From the NCBI GenBank assembly GCA_038319025.1, contig JBBQCW010000018.1, forward strand, positions 1 through 64,000: DNA of 64,000 nucleotides. The letters run 5' to 3'. How positions within the stretch are numbered: the first letter of the stretch is position 1; every line of letters begins with the position of its first letter. A program made the translations under genes and the position numbers. The stretch is from JBBQCW01 sp038319025 (GTDB lineage Bacteria > Actinomycetota > Thermoleophilia > Solirubrobacterales > Solirubrobacteraceae). Positions 22,747 to 33,988 of this stretch are shown in pieces. Below the pieces are notes generated by a model that was not told where the DNA came from, did not search any database, and saw only the letters and a list, made by a program, of their open reading frames with translations.

Positions 22747-22813
22747 GGCCGAACCCGAATTGCCGGGCGCAGGTGTGAGATCGGTAGGTATGCGCGCGGG
22801 CCGAAACTCGTCC

Positions 22814-22829
22814 ACCCCGGCGGGGTTTT
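22814..22829 (+). terminator. short hairpin with T-run before 22837 gene
   Basis: ACCCC (22814-22818) and GGGGT (22822-22826) form a 5-bp stem with a GGC loop followed by TTTC. It fits a weak intrinsic terminator for the propeller gene but sits 7 bp before the next ATG, so it might instead influence initiation there. Confidence 0.4.
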
Positions 22830-22836
22830 CTTAGGT

Positions 22837-24012
22837 ATGCGCTGCGCAACCCTCACCACACAGATCGACCGGCCACGACGAGCAGCCGCCGTCGCCCTTC
22901 TGACCCTGATCGCCGCGGGCGCCGCTGCGGGCTCGGCGACGGCTTCCAGTTCGACGTCGCACCCCAAGATCAAATCACCGATCGTCGGACTCGTCGACAA
23001 GAGCTCCGAGGGCCCGTACCACGCCGGCATCTCGTTTCCGACCGTCAACCCGGCTGAGGTCGCCCCGGACGCGTCAGCCTTCGCCGGCATCCTCGTCAAC
23101 CAGACGTGGGCCCAGCTCGAACCGTCGCCCGGCAGATACGACTTCAAGGGCCTGGACGCTTCTCTGGCCGCGGTCACCAGTTACAACCGGGCACACCGCA
23201 CGCATTCGTTGGCGGTCAGGCTGCGTGTCTTCGGCGCCCTCGCCGCCCCGGCTTGGGTCAACACACTCGACGGCCCGCCCATCAGCATCCAGATCTCCGG
23301 GAAGGGCGCCTGGTCTGGCACCGACGGTCAGTGGTGGAAGCCGAAGTACCGCGCGGCTTGGTCGTCGCTCCAGCACGCGCTGGCCAATCGCTACGACGGC
23401 AACCCCCTGCTGCGCTCCGTGGCGGTGTCCTCCTGCGCGTCGCTGACGGCCGAGCCGTTCGTGATCGCCGGCAACCCGGCGATCTTCGCTCAGATGCTGG
23501 CCGACGGATGGTCTGGCGCGGCGCAGCGCAGCTGCCTGGACGGCGCCTTCTCGGACTACTCCGGCTGGAAGCGGACGCCGATCTACTACGCCATCAACCC
23601 CTCGATCACCGTGGGGGTCTACGGCAAGCACTCCGCGCCCGACTTGGCGACCTCTTGCGAGGTGATGGACCGCTGCGCCGCGCTCCTGACCAAGTCCCAG
23701 CGCTCGTGTGCCGTGGGCAACAATGCGCTGACCGATCACTCGTCGACCGCTGGTGCGCGCGTCGCCCCCGTGTACGCCTACATCGACACGCTCTATCACC
23801 GCTACCACGGCAAGGTGTCCGTGGCCTTCCAAGCCAACGCACCGAGCAACTTCGGTGACTGCAAGGCGATCGCCGTAGCTGTGCGTCGTCACGCGGACTC
23901 AGTCGAACTGTGGCCCCCATCGCCCGCCTTCAAGGGGTTCGCCGCTTTCAGCGCCCACACGCTCAGCGGGTGGTCATCGGCCCTCAAGAGCGGCCACGCC
24001 CCGCGCTGCTGA
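22837..24012 (+). CDS. exported glycoside-hydrolase-like TIM-barrel protein
   Basis: This 391-residue protein has a Sec signal peptide (hydrophobic 17-36, cleavage near ATA-SS). The element NQTWAQLEPSPGRYDFKGLD (about 88-107) matches the strand-loop of GH42/GH-A-type barrels, where the substrate-binding loop reads W-x-x-x-E-P-x-x-G-x-Y-x-F. Later segments (ANRYDGNPLLRSVAVSSC, RVAPVYAYIDTLYHRYHGK) follow the alternating helix-strand pattern of a barrel. The catalytic Glu pair cannot be placed with certainty, so it may be a non-catalytic relative. It lies in a run of exported proteins. Confidence 0.6.
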   Translation: MRCATLTTQIDRPRRAAAVALLTLIAAGAAAGSATASSSTSHPKIKSPIVGLVDKSSEGPYHAGISFPTVNPAEVAPDASAFAGILVNQTWAQLEPSPGRYDFKGLDASLAAVTSYNRAHRTHSLAVRLRVFGALAAPAWVNTLDGPPISIQISGKGAWSGTDGQWWKPKYRAAWSSLQHALANRYDGNPLLRSVAVSSCASLTAEPFVIAGNPAIFAQMLADGWSGAAQRSCLDGAFSDYSGWKRTPIYYAINPSITVGVYGKHSAPDLATSCEVMDRCAALLTKSQRSCAVGNNALTDHSSTAGARVAPVYAYIDTLYHRYHGKVSVAFQANAPSNFGDCKAIAVAVRRHADSVELWPPSPAFKGFAAFSAHTLSGWSSALKSGHAPRC

Positions 24013-24061
24013 GCGTCGAGTTCGTCGCGAGGATCGGTCGGCCCGGACGAACATCGGTTAA

Positions 24062-25243
24062 ATGGCTGAGGCCATGCGCGAACTTCAGGAGATCGTCGAC
24101 GACCTCGCTGAATTGCTTGGGCGCCCGATCACGGTCGAGGATCGGCGGTGGCGGCTGGTGGCTTACAGCGCTCACCACGATGGGGTCGATGAGGTAAGAC
24201 GCCGGTCGATCATGTTGCGGCACTCCGATCGTGACGTCGTGACGTTCCTGGACTCTCTGCATCTGGACCGCGCCGAGGATCCCGTGGAGGTTCCCGCCAA
24301 CGCGCGACTGGCGATGAGCCCGCGGACGTGTGTGCCTCTGCGACACGGTGACCAGCTCCTGGGATACCTCTGGGTTTTGGGCGGTGACGCAGCCGTCGGA
24401 GCCGATGCGCGGTCGTCGCTCGTTCATCTGAGCGCTACGGCCGCCGAGGCGCTGTGGGCCCGGCGGCAAGCCGACGACCACCATCGCAGTGAGCGCGCAA
24501 CGCATCTCGATGACCTGCTGCACGGCCGCAACGAAGATGACGCGATCGAGCAGCTCTCGGCCGAGGCCGGTTGGCCGCGAACCGGCCGGTTCGTCGCTGC
24601 GGTCGCCCTTGGCTCCGAAGACTTGGGAGAACACGCGCGCCGACGCTGGGGCCACGGCGAACTGCTGCTCGGATCGTGGCACGGCAAGCTGTTGGTCATC
24701 GGGCAGCTCCCGAGCGTGACCGAACCCTCGGTGCTGGCCACGCACATGCGCGACGCGGGGGCGGAGTTTGCGGCGGCCGGCCCGGTTTTCGGTTCGCTCG
24801 CTTATCTGCGCGACGGCGCCAACGGGGCCCATGTCGCTCTATTCGCCGCGCGGGCCGACCCTGCCCTGGGCACGGCCACGGCCCGTGACGACATAGGCGC
24901 CTGGGGCCCGATCGTGGAACTCTGGCTGCAGGCTGACCGACCTGGCCCGCCGCCGGAGATAACTCGGCTCGAGGCCCACCGCGGCGGAGCGGACCTGCTC
25001 GAAGCCCTGGAGGCGACACTTGAGTCCGGCGGGGACATCGCCGCCGCCGCTGACGCGCTGCATATGCATCGAGCCACGCTGTACCGCCGGATACAAAGGG
25101 TGCGCGACCTTACGGGCATCGACGTCCATCGCGGCGACGATCGCCTCCTCGCTCACTTGGGCCTCCGGATGCGACGTCTCTCGCTACTCGACCACGAGAT
25201 CCGCGACAGCGGCACCCTGGACACGGAGCACCGGACCGAGTGA
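24062..25243 (+). CDS. PucR-family transcriptional regulator of proline catabolism
   Basis: This 393-residue protein has a C-terminal PucR/CdaR helix-turn-helix: ESGGDIAAAADALHMHRATL followed by YRRIQRVRDLTGID (about 322-355). The N-terminal two-thirds form a sensory part beginning ELQEIVDDLAELLGRPITVE. The stop is 10 bp before the proline dehydrogenase start, and the three genes form one operon. Actinobacteria commonly pair a PucR activator with split proline-utilisation genes, so proline-responsive activation is likely. The ATG at 24062 is used; an in-frame ATG at 24074 is a close alternative. Confidence 0.85.
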   Translation: MAEAMRELQEIVDDLAELLGRPITVEDRRWRLVAYSAHHDGVDEVRRRSIMLRHSDRDVVTFLDSLHLDRAEDPVEVPANARLAMSPRTCVPLRHGDQLLGYLWVLGGDAAVGADARSSLVHLSATAAEALWARRQADDHHRSERATHLDDLLHGRNEDDAIEQLSAEAGWPRTGRFVAAVALGSEDLGEHARRRWGHGELLLGSWHGKLLVIGQLPSVTEPSVLATHMRDAGAEFAAAGPVFGSLAYLRDGANGAHVALFAARADPALGTATARDDIGAWGPIVELWLQADRPGPPPEITRLEAHRGGADLLEALEATLESGGDIAAAADALHMHRATLYRRIQRVRDLTGIDVHRGDDRLLAHLGLRMRRLSLLDHEIRDSGTLDTEHRTE

Positions 25244-25253
25244 CGTATAGGCC

Positions 25254-26606
25254 ATGCCCACCTGCCTTGCCGGCCGCACCGCGCCCGAGGCCGACGTGCG
25301 CGCTCATGGCACTTCTCTCGCCAAGCTGATCCCGACCCCGGGGCGCCTGGATCCTGCGCGCGCAGAGCAGCGCCTGGCCAGGCTGCTCATGGCGGACGCG
25401 GAATTGCGCGCCGCCTTGTTTCGGTTCGTCGACGTCCACCCGGCCTGCACGAACGGGCACCACCTGGTCCGCCACCTGCATGAACTTCTCAACGAAGCTC
25501 AGGGTTCGCCGACGGCGCGGCGTGGTGCGAAGCTCGTCGGACAGCCGATGCTTCGTCGCCCCGTCGCCGTGACCGCACGAGCCGGTGTGCGGCACGTGGC
25601 CAAGCGCTTCATCCTCGGTGCGGACGCCGCGTCGGCCGAACCGGGAATCCGCTCGCTATGGGATGCCGGCGTCGCCACCACCGTCGACCTGCTGGGCGAA
25701 GCTACGGTCACCGAGGCCGAAGCCGACGTGTACGTCGGACGCTGCGATACCGCGCTGCGGGAGCTCAGCCGCCGCGCCGCCGGCTGGCCGGCCCGGCCTG
25801 ACCTGGAGCACGATCGCGCGGGCACGCTGCCTCGGGTCAACCTGTCGGTGAAGGTCTCGGCCATGACGACAGAGATGCGCGCGGCGGCGCCGGATCGCGG
25901 CGGTGACGGTGCCGAGAATCACCTGCGCGGCCTCATGCGCGTCGCCCGCGAAGTCGGGGCTCATCTGCATGTCGACATGGAGGCGGTGGACACCCGCGAG
26001 ACGATCACGGCGCTCACGCTCCGGCTCCTGGCGGAACCGGAGTTCCGTGACGGGCCGTCGTGTGGCGTCGTGGTGCAGGCCTACCTGGTCGAGTCGGCGG
26101 CGCACCTGGATGAGCTGCTGGAGTGGGCGGACGGGCATCCCCGCTCGAGCCCCCTGACCATCCGGCTCGTCAAGGGGGCGTACTGGGACCACGAGGTCGT
26201 GCAGGCCGCTCAGCACGGCTGGGCGCCGCCGGTGTTCCTGGACCGCCGAGCCACCGATCACAACTTCGAGGCGCTGACCCGAACGTTGCTGGACAACGTC
26301 CCGATGGTCCGGGCCGCGATCGCCTCCCACAATCTGCGCTCTGTGGCCCACGCGATGGCGTATGCCGACACCGTCGGCCTCGATCGCGGTGACGTCGAGT
26401 TCCAGATCCTGCGCGGTCTCGGCGACGACCTGCAGACGGCCATCGCCGCCTCCGGGCGTCGCGTGCGCTGCTACAGCCCTGCCGGCGACCTCGTTGCGGG
26501 TATGGCTTACCTCGTCCGCCGCCTTCTGGAGAACACCGCGAACGACTCATTCCTGGCCGCAGCGGTGGGCGCTTCGGACCTCACAACCCTGCTGGAGGCG
26601 CCGTGA
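25254..26606 (+). CDS. proline dehydrogenase (monofunctional)
   Basis: This 450-residue FAD enzyme oxidises L-proline to pyrroline-5-carboxylate and passes electrons to the respiratory chain. The barrel signatures are visible: RVNLSVKVSAM, HLHVDMEAVDTRET, TIRLVKGAYWDHEV, FEALTRTLLDN and AIASHNLRSVAHA, with RRLLENTANDSFL near the C-terminus as a hallmark of the family. The protein corresponds to the ProDH half of PutA without its DNA-binding part. It overlaps the next gene by 4 bp (GTGA), implying translational coupling and matched amounts of the two pathway enzymes. Confidence 0.93.
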   Translation: MPTCLAGRTAPEADVRAHGTSLAKLIPTPGRLDPARAEQRLARLLMADAELRAALFRFVDVHPACTNGHHLVRHLHELLNEAQGSPTARRGAKLVGQPMLRRPVAVTARAGVRHVAKRFILGADAASAEPGIRSLWDAGVATTVDLLGEATVTEAEADVYVGRCDTALRELSRRAAGWPARPDLEHDRAGTLPRVNLSVKVSAMTTEMRAAAPDRGGDGAENHLRGLMRVAREVGAHLHVDMEAVDTRETITALTLRLLAEPEFRDGPSCGVVVQAYLVESAAHLDELLEWADGHPRSSPLTIRLVKGAYWDHEVVQAAQHGWAPPVFLDRRATDHNFEALTRTLLDNVPMVRAAIASHNLRSVAHAMAYADTVGLDRGDVEFQILRGLGDDLQTAIAASGRRVRCYSPAGDLVAGMAYLVRRLLENTANDSFLAAAVGASDLTTLLEAP

Positions 26607-28168
26607 TCGGATTCGTCAACGAGCCGCTGCTCGAGTTCCGCCGTGATGGGGTGCGCGTCCAGGCGCGTGACGCGCTGGCCGAGCTCGATGCGCGGCTTCC
26701 CGTGCAGGTTCCGATCCTGATCGGCGGGGGGTCGATCCCCGGGCAGACCTTCTTCTCCCGGGACCCGTCGGACCAGACGCGCGTCGTCGCGCACGCTCAA
26801 GGTGCCAGTCCGTCTGACGCCGCTCGGGCGGTTGAGGTCGCGCAGGGCGGACAATCGGCCTGGGGCCGCGTACCCGTCGAGCAGCGCGCCGCCACGCTCT
26901 CGCGAGCCGCCGACGTGCTGCGCCGCCGCCGCATGGAATTGGTTGCGCTGGCCGTGCGCGAGGCGGGCAAGCCATGGGCCGAGGCTGACGGCGACCTGTG
27001 CGAGGCCATCGACTTCCTCGAGTACTACGCCACGGCCGCGATGCCGCTTGGGGGCGAACAGCCGATCGTCCAGTTGCCCGGCGAGCGCAACACGGTGCGC
27101 TACGTGCCCCGCGGCGTGGTTGCGGTCATCGCGCCCTGGAACTTCCCGTTCGCCATTCTGACTGGGATGACCGCGGCGGCACTGGCCACCGGCAACGCGG
27201 TGGTCCTCAAGCCGGCTGAACAGACCCCTGCGTGCGCGCACGCCGTCGTCGAGGCGCTGCACGTCGCCGGCGTCCCGCCTGTTGCCCTGAGCCTCCTGCC
27301 TGGCGGCGACGCCCCCGCGAAGGCGCTCGTCGCCGATCCACGCGTCCACGTGATCGCGTTCACCGGGTCCTGCGCGGCCGGGCTGGCCATCATCGAAGAG
27401 GCGGCCAGGGTCGCCCCCACGCAACGTCATCTCAAGAAGGTCATCGCGGAGATGGGTGGCAAGAACTGCATCATGGTCGACGCCAGCGCCGACCTGGATG
27501 ACGTGGTGCCTGCCGTACTCGCATCGGCGTTCGGCTTCGCCGGCCAGAAGTGCTCGGCGGCCGACCGAGTTCTGGTCCACGCTGACGTCGCCGACGCGCT
27601 GATCGAGCGCCTCAGCGGCGCGGTCGCGACCTTGCGGGTCGGGCCGGCCGAGGACTTCGCCGTCGACGTTCCCGCGGTCATCGACCGGGACGCCCACCAG
27701 CGTCTGACGGATCTGGTCGAGCGTGCACATGCCGCCGCCCCGCCGGCTCGAGCGATCAGCGGGAACGTGCCGAACGGCGGGGGGCTATACGTCCCACCGA
27801 CCGTCTGCCTGGGGCTGGGACCGGACTCGGCGATTCTCGTCGAGGAGATCTTCGGTCCCCTCCTCTCGGTCGAAGTTGTCGCGTCGATGCAGGAGGCGTG
27901 CGATCTGGTCGAGGACGGGCGGTTCGCCCTGACCGGGGGCATCTTCTCGCGGAGCCCGCGCATCATTGCGGACATCGCCGCTAGGACCCCGGTGGGAAAC
28001 CTGTACATCAACCGCGAGATCACCGGCGCCATGGTCGGCCGCCAACCCTTCGGCGGAGGACGGCTGTCCGGGACGGGACCCAAGGCGGGCACGGTGGAAT
28101 ACCTGATGCCGTTTGTCGAGGCTCGCGCGACGACCGAGAACACGATGCGTCACGGTCTGGTCGTGTAG
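26603..28168 (+). CDS. L-glutamate gamma-semialdehyde (P5C) dehydrogenase
   Basis: This 521-residue aldehyde dehydrogenase completes proline degradation by oxidising glutamate semialdehyde to glutamate with NAD+. The cofactor-binding VVAVIAPWNFPFAI and FTGSCAAGLAI segments, the catalytic Glu in KKVIAEMGGKN and the nucleophile C317 in FAGQKCSAADRV are present, and the GPLLSVEVV and PFGGGRLSGTG motifs close the family pattern. The first about 50 residues correspond to the PutA linker. The GTG start is within the 4-bp overlap with the proline dehydrogenase stop. With PucR it makes a full regulator-plus-pathway unit. Confidence 0.93.
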   Translation: MIGFVNEPLLEFRRDGVRVQARDALAELDARLPVQVPILIGGGSIPGQTFFSRDPSDQTRVVAHAQGASPSDAARAVEVAQGGQSAWGRVPVEQRAATLSRAADVLRRRRMELVALAVREAGKPWAEADGDLCEAIDFLEYYATAAMPLGGEQPIVQLPGERNTVRYVPRGVVAVIAPWNFPFAILTGMTAAALATGNAVVLKPAEQTPACAHAVVEALHVAGVPPVALSLLPGGDAPAKALVADPRVHVIAFTGSCAAGLAIIEEAARVAPTQRHLKKVIAEMGGKNCIMVDASADLDDVVPAVLASAFGFAGQKCSAADRVLVHADVADALIERLSGAVATLRVGPAEDFAVDVPAVIDRDAHQRLTDLVERAHAAAPPARAISGNVPNGGGLYVPPTVCLGLGPDSAILVEEIFGPLLSVEVVASMQEACDLVEDGRFALTGGIFSRSPRIIADIAARTPVGNLYINREITGAMVGRQPFGGGRLSGTGPKAGTVEYLMPFVEARATTENTMRHGLVV

Positions 28169-28230
28169 CGGGCGTCAGACGGCGCAGCCGCTCAGGAGCA
28201 CGTCAGGCTCCGGCCGACAGACTCGCCGCC

Positions 28231-29757
28231 ATGCCGTCGACAGCGCGCATCGGCGTCGCGATGTTCGCCGGCGCCCTCGCGCTCGCGTGTGCGCTGGCCG
28301 GACTGCGCGGCGTCGACTTCGCCGCCGCCGCCTATCGCGTCGAGCTGTTCCACCGTGACGGGTTGACGCTGTGGGACAGCCAGTGGTACGGCGGGCACTG
28401 GACGTTCGGCTACTCGGTGATCTTCGGACCGGTCGCGGCGCTAATCGGGGTGTCCGGGACCGAGATCGTCTGCGCCGCCGCGGCGTCCTGGGCCTTCGAT
28501 CGTCTGGCCGTGGCTCGCTTCGGGGCTGCAGGCCGGGCGGGCGCGATCGCGTTCGCGGCCGGCACCTTGGTCCAGGTCGTGATCGGCCAGGCGCCGTATC
28601 TGCTCGGCGAGACGATCGGGTTACTTGCGCTCGTGGCTGCGACAAGCCGTCGCTGGACTGTCGCCGTGACGTTGGCGATGGCGACTGCGCTGGCCAGTCC
28701 GCTGGCGGCTTTATTCCTGGGTATCGCGGCGCTTGCCTGGGCGCTCGGGCGATGGCCCGAGCGTCACCTCGGGGCCTGGGCGCTGGCCGGGGCGGCGCTT
28801 GTGCCGGTGCTCGCGCTCGAGCTGCTGTTTCCCGGGCAGGGTGTCTTCCCGTTTGCCACCAAGAACCTGGTGGAGATGTCCATCGCGATCGTCCTGGTTG
28901 GGCTCGTAGCGCTGCGACACGACCGGGTGATGGCAATCGGGGTTGGCCTCTACGCCGTGGCCGTCGTGGGTGCGTTCGTGGTGCCCAGCGCGGTCGGCAA
29001 CAACGTCACGCGCCTTGGGATCTGCTTCGGCGTGGCACTGGCCATCTGCCTCACCGAGAATGCTCGCTTCGGGCGCGTCCTGCTGGCCGCCGCGGTCGTT
29101 CCGCTCAGCTTCGCCCAGTGGCTTCCAGCGGACGCCGCGCTCCATGGTCAGGACACCGACGCCTCCTCCTCAGCCGCGTACTACCAGCCGCTGGTCGGCT
29201 ACCTGCGCCGCGTCCATTCGCCGTCGGGTCGGATCGAGGCGGTTCCGACCCGCCTGCACTGGGACACCGTCTATCTGGCGAGACACTTCCCGCTCGCGCG
29301 CGGTTGGGAGCGACAGCTCGATACGGCTGACAACCCGATCTTCTACGACGGGTCGCTCACGCCCGCGAGCTACCGCGCCTGGCTGCTGGACAGCGGCGTA
29401 CGCTTCGTCGCCCTCCCCGACGTCCAGCTCGATTGGGCGGCGCTCGCTGAGGCCCGGCTCATCCAGGCGGGCGTGCCGGGGATCCGGCCGGTGTGGAGCA
29501 GTGCTCACTGGCGAGTCTTCGCCGTGGACGGCTCGCCGGGCCTCCTCAACGGCCCCGGTCGCGTCGTCAATTCCCGCGGCGACCGCGTCGTTCTTGACGC
29601 TCAGCGCCCCGGCAGGTTCCTGCTGCGCGTTCGCTTTGATCCGGCGTGGCGAGTCACCGTCGGGCACGCGACCGTCGCCCGTTCTCATAATGGCTGGATC
29701 GCCCTTCGCGCCTCACAGGCGGGGCGCATCGTGCTCCGTGTTGAATCCCCGCTCTGA
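28231..29757 (+). CDS. polytopic membrane protein, GT-C-like layout
   Basis: This 508-residue protein has about ten hydrophobic helices in the first 310 residues (AMFAGALALACALAGL near the start, AIVLVGLVAL and VAVVGAFVVPSA later) and a soluble C-terminal part of about 190 residues. Acidic or aromatic residues after the first helix (FHRDGLTLWDSQWYGGHWTF) recall lipid-linked glycosyltransferases of the GT-C type, but no family assignment is secure. It starts 62 bp after the proline operon and ends 126 bp before katG, so it is probably a separate unit. The substrate is unknown. Confidence 0.6.
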   Translation: MPSTARIGVAMFAGALALACALAGLRGVDFAAAAYRVELFHRDGLTLWDSQWYGGHWTFGYSVIFGPVAALIGVSGTEIVCAAAASWAFDRLAVARFGAAGRAGAIAFAAGTLVQVVIGQAPYLLGETIGLLALVAATSRRWTVAVTLAMATALASPLAALFLGIAALAWALGRWPERHLGAWALAGAALVPVLALELLFPGQGVFPFATKNLVEMSIAIVLVGLVALRHDRVMAIGVGLYAVAVVGAFVVPSAVGNNVTRLGICFGVALAICLTENARFGRVLLAAAVVPLSFAQWLPADAALHGQDTDASSSAAYYQPLVGYLRRVHSPSGRIEAVPTRLHWDTVYLARHFPLARGWERQLDTADNPIFYDGSLTPASYRAWLLDSGVRFVALPDVQLDWAALAEARLIQAGVPGIRPVWSSAHWRVFAVDGSPGLLNGPGRVVNSRGDRVVLDAQRPGRFLLRVRFDPAWRVTVGHATVARSHNGWIALRASQAGRIVLRVESPL

Positions 29758-29883
29758 GCGGTCCTCGGTGGCCATCCAGCGTGCACTACGGGACACGATG
29801 GCTCAGCTCTCCCGAGCCAGATCCGGTGGGTTGATCGCTGACGGAATATCATCGGCCGCCCCTGCCGCCCGAAAGGCTTCCCC

Positions 29884-32106
<2,223 letters not shown>

Positions 32107-32149
32107 CCGCAGGAGGCCGCTGTCCGGCCTGCTCGCGGCGGCGGTCGCG

Positions 32150-33361
32150 GTGGCTGTGCTCTGGGGCGGCGGCTACGCTCCGGCCGCCCGGAGCGGGTTC
32201 TGTCTGCTCGCCGCCCTGGCTCTTCTGGCCGCCGTACGGGAGAGCCCGGAACTGACCGTCCGGCTGGCCCGCCAGCCGGTGCTGGTCGTGCTCTGGGCTC
32301 TCGGTGGGCTCGGCCTGGCGTCCGTAGCGTGGACGATCGGCTCTCCGGGCGACACGGTGCGCTGGGGCCTCGTGACACTCGCGTACGGCGCTGTCGCCGT
32401 CGCGGCGGGTGTGATGGCCGGTCGCCCGTCCGGCGCTGGGCCGATCGCCATCGGAATCTGCGGGCTGGCCTTCGTCAGCGGCGTGGTCGGACTTGTCGCT
32501 ACGGCGCTCGCGACCGGGCCGTTCGCGGACCAGGTCGCCGGGGCCTGGCGGCCGGGTGGGACGCTCGAGTACTCCTCCGCGCTCGCACTGCTGCAGGTCT
32601 CAGCGTTGCCGGTGCTGTTCACCGGCCTCACCGCGCGACCGCCGATCGTGCGTGTGGCCGCCGCGCTTGGCGGGGTCGTGGCGGCGATGGTGCTCGCCTT
32701 GGCGGGCAGCCGGCTGGAGCTGGGGCTCGCGGCGATCGTGGTGGTCGTCGGGATCGTGAGATCTCCGGTTATCCTCGGCCTGCGCCGAGGCGTGGCCGCC
32801 AGCGCGGTAGGAGCACTGACCTTGGTCGGGCTGATCGCGGTAGCGACGTTTTCGGGCAGCCAGCAGCGCAAGAACCATCAGCCGCCAACGGTGATCGTCA
32901 CGACGCGTGTGGTTCGAACGGACTCAGACTTCTGGCACGGACGGCGATCCGTCTGGCAGGAGGCGCTGCGCGTCGCGCAGGATCGACCAGTGCTGGGAGC
33001 GGGAGCGGACGCCTTCCTGCTCGCCAGCCTCCCGTACGTAAAGGGAGATGCCGTGACGTTCGCCCACGATCTCCCGTTGGAGATGGCCGCTGAACTCGGG
33101 ATCGGCGGCCTCCTGCTGGCCCTGGCGCTCTACCTCACGAGCGCGCAGGTGTTGTGGCGCGCGCGCCGGTCGCGTGCAGCATGGCTGTTGGGCCCCGCGG
33201 TCGGCGCCTTCCTGATGGCCAACCTCCTCGATTGGCCCTGGCATCTGGCCGGTTCGGGGGCCGTCTGGGCCGCCGCGCTGGGTGGACTCCTTGGCGTCCG
33301 TCGGCCCGCAGCGTCGCCGCCCACCGGTGACGCGGGCGGGGCGCAATGTGCTGCTCGGTGA
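32150..33361 (+). CDS. O-antigen ligase / Wzy-like membrane protein
   Basis: This roughly 403-residue protein has ten or more hydrophobic helices and the O-antigen ligase/polymerase (Wzy_C) pattern. A central extracytoplasmic loop begins SDFWHGRRSVWQEALRVAQD and continues RPVLGAGADAFL, followed by FAHDLPLEMAAELGIGGLLL, where the His and surrounding residues are conserved in the family. It would join or export a surface glycan. The start is uncertain: AGGAGG at 32111-32116 lies too far from the GTG at 32150, while non-standard CTG codons at 32120 and 32129 are in frame nearer to it. It follows katG by 43 bp. Confidence 0.7.
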   Translation: MAVLWGGGYAPAARSGFCLLAALALLAAVRESPELTVRLARQPVLVVLWALGGLGLASVAWTIGSPGDTVRWGLVTLAYGAVAVAAGVMAGRPSGAGPIAIGICGLAFVSGVVGLVATALATGPFADQVAGAWRPGGTLEYSSALALLQVSALPVLFTGLTARPPIVRVAAALGGVVAAMVLALAGSRLELGLAAIVVVVGIVRSPVILGLRRGVAASAVGALTLVGLIAVATFSGSQQRKNHQPPTVIVTTRVVRTDSDFWHGRRSVWQEALRVAQDRPVLGAGADAFLLASLPYVKGDAVTFAHDLPLEMAAELGIGGLLLALALYLTSAQVLWRARRSRAAWLLGPAVGAFLMANLLDWPWHLAGSGAVWAAALGGLLGVRRPAASPPTGDAGGAQCAAR

Positions 33362-33413
33362 TCGCGCCTACCATGGTCCGGCGCCCACCTGAGTGGGCGA
33401 CACGAAAGGGAAC

Positions 33414-33860
33414 ATGAAACACACGCTTCGACGCAGCACCGCGCCTCTGGCGCTTATCTGCCTGCTGGCGCTCACGGCTGCTGGTTGCGGTGGGAGTTCC
33501 AACCGCACCGAGAGCTACAGCGGCCTGATCACCAAGGCCAACGCCCTCTGCACGACCGTCACCGCTCAGGTCAAGGCAGCCACGGCGGCCCAGCAGTGGG
33601 ACAAGATCGTGTCTGACTCCAAGGCCGCCATAGCCGCGCTGAAGAAGCTAACCCCGCCGGACAAGCTGAAAGCCTCGTACGAGGACTACCTGACCAAGCA
33701 GCAGGCGACCATTGATGCTGCCGTGCCTGTGGCCGCGGCACTGAAGGCCGGGGACCAAGCGAAGGCTCAGCAGCTCGCGGCCGCCAGCCAGCCGCTGAAT
33801 GACGCCAGCGACGCCGCAGCGCTCAAGGCGGGCTTGGCGATCTGCGGCGCGAAGAGCTGA
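33414..33860 (+). CDS. helical exported lipoprotein, unknown function
   Basis: This 148-residue protein has a lipoprotein signal (LICLLALTAAGC, Cys near 25). The mature part is mostly helical: AQVKAATAAQQWDKIVSDSK, then KAAIAALKKLTPPDKLKASY, with Cys near residues 45 and 144 as a possible disulfide. The TPPDKLKASYEDYL motif recurs in small actinobacterial lipoproteins of unknown function. The ATG at 33414 is preceded by AAAGGGAA. A strong hairpin ends the transcript at 33880-33910. Confidence 0.65.
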   Translation: MKHTLRRSTAPLALICLLALTAAGCGGSSNRTESYSGLITKANALCTTVTAQVKAATAAQQWDKIVSDSKAAIAALKKLTPPDKLKASYEDYLTKQQATIDAAVPVAAALKAGDQAKAQQLAAASQPLNDASDAAALKAGLAICGAKS

Positions 33861-33879
33861 TCGTCCGGCTCGCCATGAT

Positions 33880-33910
33880 GTCCGTCCGGAGCCACATGCT
33901 CCGGGCGGAC
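33880..33910 (+). terminator. 13-bp stem hairpin after the lipoprotein gene
   Basis: GTCCGTCCGGAGC (33880-33892) and GCTCCGGGCGGAC (33898-33910) pair over 13 positions with one T-G wobble and a 5-nt loop. No T-run follows. It starts 20 bp after the stop codon and probably ends or stabilises the upstream transcript. Confidence 0.6.
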
Positions 33911-33988
33911 GCAGCGCTGCGGCCTCGCCACCTTGCGGCCGGCAACTGGTCGACACGCGTGGACAGCCGCCCGGTACGGTGACGCACG

